Source of the DNA: Faecalibacterium taiwanense
GTDB taxonomy: Bacteria; Bacillota; Clostridia; Oscillospirales; Ruminococcaceae
Assembly (NCBI RefSeq): GCF_036632915.2
Contig: NZ_CP155552.1
Coordinates: forward strand, 1,054,001-1,118,000
Direction: 5' to 3'
Length of the DNA: 64,000 bases
The notes under the pieces were generated by a model. That model saw only the letters and a list, made by a program, of their open reading frames with translations, did no database searches and was not told the DNA's origin. Below, one piece after another: positions 33,842 through 42,646 of this stretch (positions are counted from its first letter, which is position 1; each line of letters opens with the position of its first letter). The translations under genes were made by a program, and so were the position numbers.

Positions 33842-34457
33842 CCTTATCACCCATCAGGACACCGACCATGTGGGTGCGGTGGAAGCAGACAGTCCGGGGC
33901 TGTTCCGAAATGCGAATCTGTACATCGGTGAGATCGAGAACCGGTATCTCACCGGCGAGGTGCGGCGAAAAGTCATCTATCATCTCTATAAATTGCCGCA
34001 GGTCACGATCAACAATGAAAAAGTGCTGCTGCACGATGGTGAGGTCATCGACATCGACGGGGTCAGGATCGAGTGCTTTCTCGTTCCCGGTCATACATGG
34101 GGGCACATGGTATATCTTGTGGACGGGAAATATCTCTTTACCGGCGATACCATCTGGTTCGGCGCGGACGGCGGCTACAGCTTCATTTCCTCGCTGGCGG
34201 AGGACAATGAGCTGGCTGTGCAGTCACTGGCGGAGCTGGAGCGGAAACTGCGCGCACGTGGGCTGCATCCATATTTCATCACCGGTCACACGGGATGGAC
34301 GGACAATTTTGCCTATGCGTTTGCCCACAAAGACAAGAGCTGTTCACCATTCAAAAAGCGAGTACACGACCCATCGGCACCCTATGATGCCTACGACGAA
34401 TCGGACGACACCGAAGAAAATGCAAAGAGTGGTTTTCTGAAAGGCGTGGGAAGATGA
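33837..34457 (+). pseudogene. MBL-fold metallo-hydrolase, 3' part (split by the ICE)
   Basis: Continues the frame of 5782-6027: HILITHQDTDHVGAVEADSPGLF, where HxDxDH is a variant of the usual HxHxDH metal site. Later metal ligands are in FLVPGHTWGHMVYL (His) and LFTGDTIWFG (Asp), and YFITGHTGW gives the last His. The whole protein would be about 288 residues. In the integrated state this half has no own ATG; an internal GTG (33870) has AGGAG far upstream. It overlaps the next gene by 4 nt. Confidence 0.9.
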
Positions 34458-35155
34458 AGGACAGTGAATTACAAATTGACCGTAGCTGCCATGTGCTATA
34501 TTCCAAACCCTGCAAAAAGGAAATTCTGGCGAAAATCACTCTGCACTATCCGGAGGTGGAGCGCGAGGCGGTCTGGGAGCAGGTGCAGCTGAGATACGCA
34601 GAGCTTCTTTCCAAGTGGCGCACCGACCTCGGCGGTAAAAAGAATTTTCACAACGGCGTAGGCGGCACCTACGACTGCATCGCCATCATGTGCTTTTACG
34701 ATGTGTGCCGGGATGTGGTCACATTCCGCGAAATGGAAGAGATCGAAGAAAATCTGATCCTGCCGTCCTTCCGGAAGCTGCGATTCGTTGACATCAACAA
34801 GCCATTCTGGAAAAAGCTGATGTATCGGGCATTCAGCACCGCCCAAAAGCACTGTGACACATGGCACGATTACGAGATGGATGTTACGCCTTACGAAAAC
34901 AGCAAGCCCATCTATTATGAATTTACGGCGTGTCCGGCGGCGGAATTTGCCAAGCGGTTCGGATTTGCGGACATTATGCCCGCCCTGTGCAATGTGGACT
35001 ATGCGTCCATGGAACTGCTCCATGCCAAGCTCGTGCGGACGACCACCTGCGTGGACGGCTGCCGATGCGACTATACCATCTGCGGCGATAAGGATTCATA
35101 CGTAAAGGAACATCCCGAATACCGGGATGAAAACGGATACAGGAGGAATAAGTAA
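34454..35155 (+). CDS. ATC-hydrolase family protein (L-2-amino-thiazoline-4-carboxylate hydrolase-like)
   Basis: 233 residues from ATG 34454, overlapping the MBL stop. FTACPAAEFAKRFGFADIMPALCNVDYASMELLHAKLVRTTTCVDGCRCDYTICGDK is the family C-terminus: a conserved cysteine, CNVDY and the CxCDY end. The family was named after thiazoline ring opening in L-cysteine production, but most members are untested. Neighbours: MBL hydrolase, membrane protein, alpha/beta hydrolase, methyltransferase, all in one direction, so a single degradation or modification pathway is likely. Confidence 0.8.
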   Translation: MKDSELQIDRSCHVLYSKPCKKEILAKITLHYPEVEREAVWEQVQLRYAELLSKWRTDLGGKKNFHNGVGGTYDCIAIMCFYDVCRDVVTFREMEEIEENLILPSFRKLRFVDINKPFWKKLMYRAFSTAQKHCDTWHDYEMDVTPYENSKPIYYEFTACPAAEFAKRFGFADIMPALCNVDYASMELLHAKLVRTTTCVDGCRCDYTICGDKDSYVKEHPEYRDENGYRRNK

Positions 35156-35648
35156 TGCTTTTACAGGTGATTCTGGAAGGTCTTGGGTTGGGGGCTTTGC
35201 TGGTTCTTGTCTGTGCTGTGGGCATCCGCAAAGGGGCTGTTGGGATGGTGCATCTTTACAGCCCGGCGGTGCAGCAGCGGTGCGTAAAACTGGGGTTTAC
35301 AAGCCAGGAACGCATCCGACGCAACAGCCTGCTGTTCAAAGCAGTCTGCATTCCGGCTATATCGGCTATGTGCTGGTCTGTGTCTATGGGATAAACGGTG
35401 CAAAGGGCTTTGTTCAGGGTTTCTGGCAGTTACTCGTCATCTTGTCCGTTATGAATCTCATGGACCGCCTGTTGGTTGACAGCTATTGGGTGGGGCACAC
35501 GAACGCATGGACGATCCCCGGAACAGAAGATCTGAAGCCGTACATCACCGCAAAAGACAAACAGAAAAAGTGGCTGTTCGGCACGGTGGGCATGGCAGTC
35601 ATAGCGGCGGTACTTGCGAGAATTATGATGTTTCTTATGGAAAGCTGA
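35155..35648 (+). pseudogene. Small membrane protein of the hydrolase cluster, frameshifted
   Basis: ATG 35155 (overlapping stop/start). The first part MLLQVILEGLGLGALLVLVCAVGIRKGAVGMVHLYSPAVQQR and FTSQERIRRNSLLFKAVCIPA runs in one frame to about 35355. The rest YIGYVLVCVYGINGAKGFVQGFWQLLVILSVMNLMDRLLVDSYWVGHTNAWTIPGTEDLKPYI and a last helix run in another to 35648. One missing base near 35353-35358 accounts for it. Three to four membrane helices, about 164 residues. No known function. Confidence 0.7.
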
Positions 35649-35658
35649 GGCGATATCA

Positions 35659-36432
35659 ATGATGTTTCAAACTTATGGCAACAGGAATCATCCTGCGGTG
35701 CTGTTCTTTCATGCTATGGGTGTGACGGGGGAGAGCAGCGAACCGGTTGCAAACTATTTACAGGATCGGTATTTCTGCATTTTACCTACCTCCACCGTGT
35801 ACTGCAAAGGGCAGAAATATGTCAGCAAGGCGGACGAGGTTCGTCAGGTGGAAGAATACCTGAAACCGCAGGGGGTGGAACGCCTTGAACTGGTTGTGGC
35901 TTCTTCGATCGGTGCTGACCTTGCCATGGCGTTTTTGACAGGCACGAAGCTGCCCATCGGACATGTTTTCTTTGACGGCGGGCAGTTTGCACAAATCGGA
36001 AAAGGTACGCGCCGCATGATGACACCGTTTCTGTATCTGGCCATCAAGAGCCTGTACTGGTCAAAGGGCGGCACATTGAAAAAGATCCTGTGGTGTGACG
36101 ATGACTCCATAAAGCCGTATTTTATAGCCGCAGGGAAAAATCTGACCTACACAAATTTGCGGCGACAGATTCTGGACAGCCTGGAGGATAAACCCTTTCC
36201 AGCACTTTCCGAAGAACTGCAAAAGCATCTCTATTTCGAGTTTGGCAGCATAGAAGATCATTTCAAATACCGTCAAGCGGTGATAGAAGCCTATCCCTGC
36301 GGCAATTACCCCGTATTTGAGGGATACGATCACATGCAATATCAGATTCGTGATCCGAAGGGCTTTGCTGAAATGCTGGCATTTATCGCTGAGCAGGACG
36401 GTATGCCGAAGCTGCCGTTTATCAGAAAGTGA
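35659..36432 (+). CDS. Alpha/beta hydrolase
   Basis: 257 residues from ATG 35659. NHPAVLFFHAMGVTGESSEPVANYLQDRYFCILP is the first strand and loop, LVVASSIGADLAMAFL the nucleophile elbow (A-S-S-I-G, a weak G-x-S-x-G), HVFFDGGQF and a late YDHMQYQ His. Same cluster and size as the hydrolase at 4913, from which the ICE now separates it by 28 kb. Substrate unknown. Confidence 0.75.
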   Translation: MMFQTYGNRNHPAVLFFHAMGVTGESSEPVANYLQDRYFCILPTSTVYCKGQKYVSKADEVRQVEEYLKPQGVERLELVVASSIGADLAMAFLTGTKLPIGHVFFDGGQFAQIGKGTRRMMTPFLYLAIKSLYWSKGGTLKKILWCDDDSIKPYFIAAGKNLTYTNLRRQILDSLEDKPFPALSEELQKHLYFEFGSIEDHFKYRQAVIEAYPCGNYPVFEGYDHMQYQIRDPKGFAEMLAFIAEQDGMPKLPFIRK

Positions 36433-36443
36433 GAGGACCCGAT

Positions 36444-37286
36444 ATGAAATACAAAATCGAGAAAAACACCGTGCAGGAGACGCTGATCCTCCCACTGTAT
36501 TCCCGGAAGCTGTGTACCGAGCTGTATCCGAACCTTTACCAAGACGAAACAGCGGTGCATCTGATCGACCAGATCGACTACGATTTTTCGCAGGCAGAGA
36601 AAAACTCCCGCAGCCTGATGCAGCGCTTTGGTGCGCTGGAGGTCGCCATGCGGCAGAATGACCTTGCCTTTGAGGTGCAGGCATACCTGAAAACGCACCC
36701 CTGTGCGGCGGTAGTCAACCTGGGCTGCGGGCTGGATAACACCGGCAGAGCCTGCGACAACGGCAGCTGTAAAATCTACAATCTGGACTTCCCGGATGTG
36801 ATCGCCTTGCGGCAGCAGCTGCTGCCCGCCGGGGAGCGAGAGCAAAACGTCCCCTGCGACCTGAAAGACCCCGCATGGTTTGACCGTATCGATGCCACCG
36901 GCGGGGCGGTGTTTTTTGCCTCCGGGGTGTTCTATTACTTCCTGACGGAGCAGGTTCGGGAACTGGTGCAGGGGATGGCGGACGCTTTCCCCGGCGGGGT
37001 GCTGGTGTTCGATGCTGCCAACCGAACGGCGGTGAAGATGATCGCCAAAACGTGGCTCAGGACGGCAAAAATCAAGGATGTAGGGGCATATTTCGCGGTT
37101 TCGGATGCGAAAAGCGAGCTTTCCCCGTGGGACAGCCGTTTGCAAGTGTCCAGCCGGGGCTATATGCTGGGCTACAACGATTTGAAAGATCCTTCTATCA
37201 GCGGCTTTTTCCGGTTTCTCGCCAAGGTCGGGGACAACGGGATGAAAATGCAGATCGTAAAGATCGGATTTGGAGGCAGACAATGA
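36444..37286 (+). CDS. SAM-dependent methyltransferase (LCMT/Tcmp-like)
   Basis: 280 residues from ATG 36444 (GAGAGG upstream); an earlier ATG at 36429 lacks a ribosome site. AdoMet-binding motif AAVVNLGCGLDNTGRACDN and IYNLDFPDVIALRQQLLP, with GAVFFASGVFYYF later, match the leucine-carboxyl-methyltransferase-like (PF04072) group that methylates small acids or is part of polyketide pathways. Ends 4 nt into the next, broken gene. Confidence 0.82.
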   Translation: MKYKIEKNTVQETLILPLYSRKLCTELYPNLYQDETAVHLIDQIDYDFSQAEKNSRSLMQRFGALEVAMRQNDLAFEVQAYLKTHPCAAVVNLGCGLDNTGRACDNGSCKIYNLDFPDVIALRQQLLPAGEREQNVPCDLKDPAWFDRIDATGGAVFFASGVFYYFLTEQVRELVQGMADAFPGGVLVFDAANRTAVKMIAKTWLRTAKIKDVGAYFAVSDAKSELSPWDSRLQVSSRGYMLGYNDLKDPSISGFFRFLAKVGDNGMKMQIVKIGFGGRQ

Positions 37287-37465
37287 AATATGCCGGAATG
37301 CCCTTTGGAATGTGGGTGCTGTTTTCAGGCTCCTTTCAAAAGCAGCTGACCGCAACCCCTACTCGTGGAACATGGGATTTTACGAATACCCGGATGGCAG
37401 CGGCTACGAGGGACGCTTTACCAAGTGCGGCAGCTGTGTCCAGACCACCGGAATATGCCAGCACG
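37283..37465 (+). pseudogene. Remnant of a second ATC-hydrolase family gene
   Basis: ATG 37283 opens KYAGMPFGMWVLFSGSF, the normal start of this family. Within 30 codons the sequence jumps to another frame with KAADRNPYSWNMGFYEYPDGSGYEGRFTKCG, which belongs near the C-terminus of the same family. About 100 or more codons in between are missing, and the end is not family-like. Internal deletion plus loss of the 3' end. Confidence 0.7.
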
Positions 37466-37623
37466 ACCTTTTTGACTTCAGACATAGGAACTGCCTTCGT
37501 TCAAACCAACTTATATATTTTTCGATTTCCCTCGTGCAATTTCATGATTGCAGCGTCCATTGTACAGGCACTTGGAAAATGTGTAAAAAGTGTTCTGCAT
37601 ATAGCAGCAATATGAAAGCAGTA

Positions 37624-37653
37624 TTTCACAGCGGGGCATTATGAATCTATAAT
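37624..37653 (+). promoter_or_regulatory. Promoter before the unknown 250-aa gene
   Basis: TTCACA (37624-37629), 18-bp spacer, TATAAT (37648-37653), 37 bp before the start codon at 37690. Confidence 0.5.
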
Positions 37654-37689
37654 AGGTAGCTGGAAATAAACAGAAAGAGGGTCTTTTTG

Positions 37690-38442
37690 ATGGCAACGAT
37701 ATTTCCAAGAGAAGAAAAGGCAGAGGCACTGTTCGGGGAGATCCTGAAAAATCCAGAAGCCTGCCGACGCCTGATGGATACCTTCAACGACTCGCTGGAC
37801 ATGGCAGACGTATTGGATGCGCCGGCCGTGAGTGCACAGCAGTTTGCCGCAGCGTTGTTCAATGCCTACGAGAACAAGGATCTGTCTGCCTTTCTGATGG
37901 CGATCTGCCAGCACAGTATGTTTGACCTGCTACGGAACGCTGCCCTGATCCCGTTCAAATTCAACGCCGATGGTCAGCCGAACCCGGTGATCCTGACGGA
38001 TGATGCCGGCGTTCTTTTGCCGAACAACAAAGTTGCCGTGAGCAGCAAAGTATACGACCGGTTCATCCGGGTGTTCCAGAAGCAGGAAAAGGTAAAAATG
38101 TACCTTGCCAGCGGCTACTGCAAGTATCACGGCTACGACGAAGGCTCGATGGATGTGGTGGAGTACCACTACAACCAGCATTTGGGGCTGCTGCTGATCT
38201 ACGAACTGCCGGACACCGTGAAGCAGAAGGTAACGGAAGCGGAGGCCTACTCCACCGTCTGGGATATCCAGATGAAACTGCAGCACGCACTGCCCCGTTC
38301 CGTGGTCTACTATGGACAGGATACGCTCAAGGACGGAGGAACCCGCTACGATGAACTTGGCGTTTTTCTGCCGCTGGAACACTTTGCCGACCGGCTGGAA
38401 CGCCATGTGGAAACTGCTACCAAGATCGTTTACGGCGAGTAA
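37690..38442 (+). CDS. Conserved hypothetical protein, 250 aa
   Basis: ATG 37690 with AGAGGG 10 bp before. No signal peptide or membrane helix. An all-alpha start (FPREEKAEALFGEILKNPEACRRLMDTFNDSL) is followed by a mixed part (NAALIPFKFNADGQPNPVILTDDAG, YRFIRVFQKQ-like region, EYHYNQHLGLLLIYELPDTVKQKV). I recognise no domain. Own promoter and terminator, so it is a single-gene unit. Confidence 0.7.
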   Translation: MATIFPREEKAEALFGEILKNPEACRRLMDTFNDSLDMADVLDAPAVSAQQFAAALFNAYENKDLSAFLMAICQHSMFDLLRNAALIPFKFNADGQPNPVILTDDAGVLLPNNKVAVSSKVYDRFIRVFQKQEKVKMYLASGYCKYHGYDEGSMDVVEYHYNQHLGLLLIYELPDTVKQKVTEAEAYSTVWDIQMKLQHALPRSVVYYGQDTLKDGGTRYDELGVFLPLEHFADRLERHVETATKIVYGE

Positions 38443-38490
38443 ACGCCCTGTAAACGAACTCCCTTTATAAGTGCATCACAGCAAAACAAA

Positions 38491-38524
38491 ACGCAGCGAA
38501 CTGTTAAAAGATTCGCTGCGTTTT
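38491..38524. terminator. Hairpin terminator
   Basis: ACGCAGCGAA/TTCGCTGCGT stem with TTTT after it; it lies between converging genes. Confidence 0.85.
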
Positions 38525-38555
38525 GCCTTATATGGGAGAATGGAAATGCTGTACA

Positions 38556-39890
38556 TCAGGTGCAATAACGGAAAGTCTTGTCAGTGACAATACGGGCGAA
38601 GATCAGCCCTAACGGCAGTGCCACGATGATGAGAATGGCATCTGCAAACCATGTGGCGGAGTCCATCAGAGACAGGATGCCCAGATTATAGATGGCACGG
38701 TAGAAATACAGTCCCGGTACCATGATAACGATGGACGGCACGGTGACGGAGATGCGGGGATAACCGGCGGCGCTCTTCAGGCAGGAGGCCAGCAGTCCGG
38801 ACAGCAGTGCGCCCAGAAACGCTGCAACAGCGGGCGGAAAGCCCGCAAGGCTCACCAGCTCCAGCCGGAACGTGTTCGTTACCGCACCGATAAGGGCGGC
38901 GCAGACTGCCAGGTTCCGGGGACTGTTGAACATGAGCGAAAAGCCGAACACACCGCCAAAACTTGCCAGCAGCCGGAACACGATCTCTTCCGGGAGTGTC
39001 AGGCTCAGGGCAGGGAACTGCACCGGCTGCAAATGCAGCAGCAGTGCCATGATCCAAGCCGTCATGGTTGCCACCAGAATGATGAGGACGGCGTAGGCCA
39101 GACGTTCCAGCCCGGAGCGCATATCCAGCTTGGCAAGGTCGATGCCGCTGGTAATGAACGGAAAGCCCGGAATGATGAAGAGCATGGAGCAGATATACCC
39201 CGCCTCGTGCTGCGCCGATACGGCAAACAGCACCTCGGCCAGCTTCAGCAGGATGGCATACACGAGGCTTGCTGAACAGACCGACGCCGTAATGCCCAGA
39301 AACAGGGTGAAATGGTGCTTTGTCAGCTTGCACCGTACAAAGTTGCCGATGCCTGCACCGCAGAAGGCACACAGCATTTCCACAATGCCGCCGCCCAGCA
39401 GAAAGGTGAAGCAGCTGCAGGCCAGTGCAGCTGCAAAGCCCAGTGCGATGGGCGAATACAAGCCGTGGATGCGCTCGATCTCATCGAGGTGGCTGTGCAG
39501 CTCTTCGCCGGTCATAAATTTCCCTTCCCGGTCGAAGTCGTTGACGAAATGCTCCAGCCGGTTCAGCCGGGAGGTATTCACGCCCGTATTTGTCAGACAG
39601 AGTGACTGGGTATAACACTGGTCACCGTCAAAGCAGGTGAACTCAATGGACAACAGGCCGATATCCGCTGTTGTTGTGACTCCCAGCTCCCGCGAAAGGG
39701 TGTTCATGGAGCTTCGGACACGCCATGCGCCGGTGCCGCATTCCAGCAGCATCAGCCCGGTGCGTCCAATGACGGAGGCTTTTTCCACAAGCCCCGCCTC
39801 GGTAATGGGAACGCCCTTGCTGGCCGACGCATAGTCGTGCCAGTAAACTTCCATGTGATTTTTGATGATCTCACTTTGCCGTTGTCCCAT
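38556..39890 (-). CDS. ThrE-type threonine/serine exporter family protein
   Basis: 444 residues. The N-terminal soluble domain (about 1-150) has the DUF1212 pattern (LLECGTGAWRVRSSMNTLSRELG, TCFDGDQCYTQSL). It is followed by about ten membrane helices made of two repeats: GFAAALACSCFTFLLGGGIVEMLCAFCGAGIGNFVR with LFIIPGFPFITSGIDLAKLD, and a second half ending with VPSIVIMVPGLYFYRAIYNLG. This fused form is like Corynebacterium ThrE. It exports Thr/Ser or small peptides or organic acids; the substrate here is not shown. Start ATG 39890. Confidence 0.85.
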   Translation of the reverse strand: MGQRQSEIIKNHMEVYWHDYASASKGVPITEAGLVEKASVIGRTGLMLLECGTGAWRVRSSMNTLSRELGVTTTADIGLLSIEFTCFDGDQCYTQSLCLTNTGVNTSRLNRLEHFVNDFDREGKFMTGEELHSHLDEIERIHGLYSPIALGFAAALACSCFTFLLGGGIVEMLCAFCGAGIGNFVRCKLTKHHFTLFLGITASVCSASLVYAILLKLAEVLFAVSAQHEAGYICSMLFIIPGFPFITSGIDLAKLDMRSGLERLAYAVLIILVATMTAWIMALLLHLQPVQFPALSLTLPEEIVFRLLASFGGVFGFSLMFNSPRNLAVCAALIGAVTNTFRLELVSLAGFPPAVAAFLGALLSGLLASCLKSAAGYPRISVTVPSIVIMVPGLYFYRAIYNLGILSLMDSATWFADAILIIVALPLGLIFARIVTDKTFRYCT

Positions 39891-40089
39891 ACCGGAAAGC
39901 CTCCTTTGTGATATGGGAATGTTGCAGCTGTTTCAAGACTGCGGTGCTATTATAAGGGAAATTGCAGGGTGGGTAAAACGTATCTTGGATATGCCGGCAA
40001 TATTCGTTTGGTATTTCAAAGAAGAAAATACGTTGCGTTTTTGGCGGCTCTGCGGTAGGATAGAAAAAACACGCCGAAAGGAAACAGCC

Positions 40090-40320
40090 GTGACCCTTCA
40101 ACAACTCCGCTATGTCACGGCTGTTGCCGGCGCCGACACCATCAGCCATGCAGTGCAGCAGTTCTATATTTCTCAGCCCAGCCTGACCAATGCTATCCGG
40201 GAGCTGGAACAGGAAGTGAGGCTGGCGCTTTCCAAGACGGCAAGCTCTGTGGTGAGCCGGACGCTGCTGGAATATCTGAGATCCACCCGGCAGCAAAAGG
40301 ATGCACCGCAGATAAAATAA
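40090..40320 (+). pseudogene. LysR-family regulator, N-terminal remnant
   Basis: GTG 40090: MTLQQLRYVTAVAGADTISHAVQQFYISQPSLTNAIRELEQEV is a normal LysR winged HTH. After about 45 codons the family pattern ends and an unrelated tail follows, so the effector domain is gone. Confidence 0.75.
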
Positions 40321-40399
40321 GAGCAAATAGCGGATAACGGTATAAAAGCAGCTCTCCGCTTTGCTGAATGGAGACGTGCAGTTGGAGCAAGATGGTGGT

Positions 40400-40764
40400 A
40401 GCGGCTGCGGAAGCTGCCTCTGTCCTTTTTCGGCAAGCGAGACCTTGCCGACCTGACCAGCACCATCATGGCAGACTGCGAGGTACTGGAAAAGGACTGC
40501 TCCCACTTCATCCCCGGTCTGTTCGGCTCCCTCATGAAGGACGGTGCATTTTCATCGTCAACACTGCCCGCGGCGACCTTGTGGCCAGCGCCGCCCTTGC
40601 CAAAGCCCTGTGCAGCGGCAAGATCGCCGGAGCCGGACTGGACACCATTGCGCCGGAACCGGTCACAACGGAAAATCCGCTGCTCAGCCTGCCGCATGAT
40701 CGCCGCGGCGATCATGGCGGTGCAAAACGGACAGCGGCCGGAAAATATCGTGAACGGGTTATAA
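40400..40764 (+). pseudogene. D-2-hydroxyacid dehydrogenase, C-terminal remnant
   Basis: The frames around 40550-40690 give IFIVNTARGDLVASAALAKALCSGKIAGAGLDTIAPEPVTTENPLLSLP, the typical NAD-binding C-terminal part. The upstream piece (CEVLEKDCSHFIPGLFGSLMKDGAF) lies in another frame. Frameshifts and the missing 5' half mark a decayed gene beside the LysR remnant. Confidence 0.7.
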
Positions 40765-40780
40765 TAAAAAGCAAAACAAA

Positions 40781-40824
40781 AACACCCTTACAGCTGAAAT
40801 GGAAAAGCTGTGAGGGTGTTTTTG
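40781..40824. terminator. Hairpin terminator
   Basis: AACACCCTTACAGCT pairs with AGCTGTGAGGGTGTT and is followed by TTTT. Confidence 0.85.
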
Positions 40825-40855
40825 CTTGTACGGCAACCGCACATATGGGAGGTTG

Positions 40856-41551
40856 TTATTGTCTGCTTTTGGCGGGCGGGTCCGGCTTCATGGCTTCCAG
40901 TGCGATGCCCAGCTCCTTCGGCTGAAGAGGGCCGGTGCAGTCCGCGGAAGAGCTTTGCAGCTTTTCCAGCAGGGAAACGGAAGTGAAGCAGTTCAGGCCG
41001 CTGCAGTTGATCAGCTGCACGCCCGGTGTGGTAAAAACGGAAAAGACCTCGACCTGAGATGCATTCAGCTGGGGCAGAAGAGACGCAAGAGCTGCCTGCT
41101 GCGCGGTCTGATCCGGCAGGGGAGAGTGGATCGCCTTGGTCGTCTTATCCAGCTTCTGTGTCCAGTCGGCGGCTTTTCCGTTATTGGTAAGGGAACCGCC
41201 ATAACCATAACATTTCAGGCCGATGACACGATGCTGCGTGATGAGCACGAGCGAAAGATTGGTTTTGGGCTTGCCGTCCGAAAGCTGGCCGGGCATGACG
41301 ATGTACCAGTGATTTTTGCGCACCAGCTTCATCAGAGAGGAAACGAACTGCAGAATGTCCTTCTGGGAGCCGTTGCGGGAAGAGGAAGACACCGCTGCAC
41401 AAGCAGCTTCTTCCGAGGGCAGCTGCCCCAGAATGTTGCGTCCCTTACCCCACAGGGTCAGATCACCGCTTTTCTTTTTTCGGTACAAAGCCGGCAGGGA
41501 AAAAACAACAAGGACGGCCAGAACGATCAGTGTAATTGTATTTTGTGTCAT
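40856..41551 (-). CDS. Membrane-anchored protein with NERD-like domain
   Basis: 231 residues. One N-terminal helix (ITLIVLAVLVVFSLPALY) then a basic stretch and a soluble domain. The part NLSLVLITQHRVIGLKCYGYGGSLTNNGKAADWTQ is like a nuclease-related (NERD) fold (strand, then a K/E-x-K-like position, then W-x-Q), but the catalytic pattern is not complete. The stop and start overlap the GntR gene by 4 nt, so the two are coupled. Confidence 0.55.
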   Translation of the reverse strand: MTQNTITLIVLAVLVVFSLPALYRKKKSGDLTLWGKGRNILGQLPSEEAACAAVSSSSRNGSQKDILQFVSSLMKLVRKNHWYIVMPGQLSDGKPKTNLSLVLITQHRVIGLKCYGYGGSLTNNGKAADWTQKLDKTTKAIHSPLPDQTAQQAALASLLPQLNASQVEVFSVFTTPGVQLINCSGLNCFTSVSLLEKLQSSSADCTGPLQPKELGIALEAMKPDPPAKSRQ

Positions 41552-42249
41552 TTGGATACCTCATAAGGGGGATTGAAATAGAGAGCATGGTCGCCCATGT
41601 TGGGGCCTTGCATGACCACGTTCACGTTGTTCAGGTGGGTAAAGATCGCATTTTGCAGGCGCTCACGGTCGTTGGCGCGGATCGCTTCCAGAATATCCGT
41701 GTGCTGCTCAATGATCGTTTCTTTTGCCTCATGATGGATGGAGAGCAGACGTGCCCGGCGATAATGTACATTCTGCGGACCGGTATGCTCCAGCACGAAC
41801 TCACGGTGGGCCAGCGAATAGAAGATATGGTGGAAATCTTCATCCAGACGGAACACGGTTGCAATGTCATCCATTGCGCGGGCGGTCCGCTGCTGTTCCA
41901 CAATGGAGCACAGATAAGGATAGATCGCAGTAAGTGCGCCGGAATCGAACGCTTCCAGACAGACATGGGTTTCCAGAACTTCGCGCAGGTAGCGGGTCTG
42001 CTCCACCTGCTGGCGGTCGATCAGGCTGACAAAGCTTCCCCTTTTGGGGAACACATCCACAGCACCATCGGCAGCCAGGCGATGTAGTGCTTCACGCACG
42101 GGAACACGGCTGCATTCAAACTCGGCAGCAAGGCGCACCTCGCTGAGCTTTTCGCCGGGGAGCAGATCCAAACTGCAGATCTGGTTCCACAGGCTCAGAT
42201 AGATCTGGTCGGTAGCGGTGAGCATATCGGCAGGGAGAGAATTTGACAT
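41548..42249 (-). CDS. GntR family regulator (FadR/FCD subfamily)
   Basis: 233 residues. Winged HTH LWNQICSLDLLPGEKLSEVRLAAEFECSRVPVREALHRLAADGAVDVFPKRGSFV, then an all-alpha FCD effector domain with likely metal-ligand His residues (DEDFHHIFYSLAH, HTDILEAI). It is divergent from the epimerase/TRAP operon, with three CTAGTATAC sites in between. FCD regulators usually respond to sugar acids, in line with that operon. Confidence 0.9.
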   Translation of the reverse strand: MSNSLPADMLTATDQIYLSLWNQICSLDLLPGEKLSEVRLAAEFECSRVPVREALHRLAADGAVDVFPKRGSFVSLIDRQQVEQTRYLREVLETHVCLEAFDSGALTAIYPYLCSIVEQQRTARAMDDIATVFRLDEDFHHIFYSLAHREFVLEHTGPQNVHYRRARLLSIHHEAKETIIEQHTDILEAIRANDRERLQNAIFTHLNNVNVVMQGPNMGDHALYFNPPYEVSK

Positions 42250-42300
42250 AAATGATGTCCTTTCAAAGAAGGTTAAAGCAGGTTTTGATATCTCTTGAAA

Positions 42301-42309
42301 CTAGTATAC
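42301..42309 (+). promoter_or_regulatory. Candidate GntR operator 1 (CTAGTATAC)
   Basis: CTAGTATAC, 52 bp upstream of the GntR start on the minus strand, so possibly autoregulation. Confidence 0.5.
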
Positions 42310-42419
42310 TTTAAAATCTAAAAAATAACAATATATAAAATATCAAGATTTCAGGATAAATACTGGTCAAAAAGTGGAAAAAGCTGTAAATGGTAGAAAG
42401 AATACAAGATTCCAATGAT

Positions 42420-42428
42420 GTATACTAG
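42420..42428 (-). promoter_or_regulatory. Candidate GntR operator 2 (inverted)
   Basis: GTATACTAG, the reverse complement of the two other copies, in the middle of the divergent spacer. Confidence 0.45.
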
Positions 42429-42531
42429 ATTGCATGAAGAGCTAAATCGCGAGAAATGGACGGAAAGACTGTAGAATGTGCATAAAATAACCATAAAAAT
42501 TTGTGAAATCAGTAAAATTGTATGAAAAGTA

Positions 42532-42560
42532 TTGTTTTTGAGATGAGGATATGCTATGAT
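42532..42560 (+). promoter_or_regulatory. Promoter of the TRAP/sugar-acid operon
   Basis: TTGTTT (42532-42537), 17-bp spacer and TATGAT (42555-42560). Confidence 0.6.
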
Positions 42561-42574
42561 GATGGCACAGAAAA

Positions 42575-42583
42575 CTAGTATAC
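42575..42583 (+). promoter_or_regulatory. Candidate GntR operator 3 (CTAGTATAC)
   Basis: Just past the expected transcription start (about 42567), a place where a bound repressor would block the operon. Confidence 0.55.
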
Positions 42584-42646
42584 AATTTGCGAGAATCGCA
42601 AAGATTGAACGGATAAACAAGTATAAAATATGGAGGACTTTACAAA

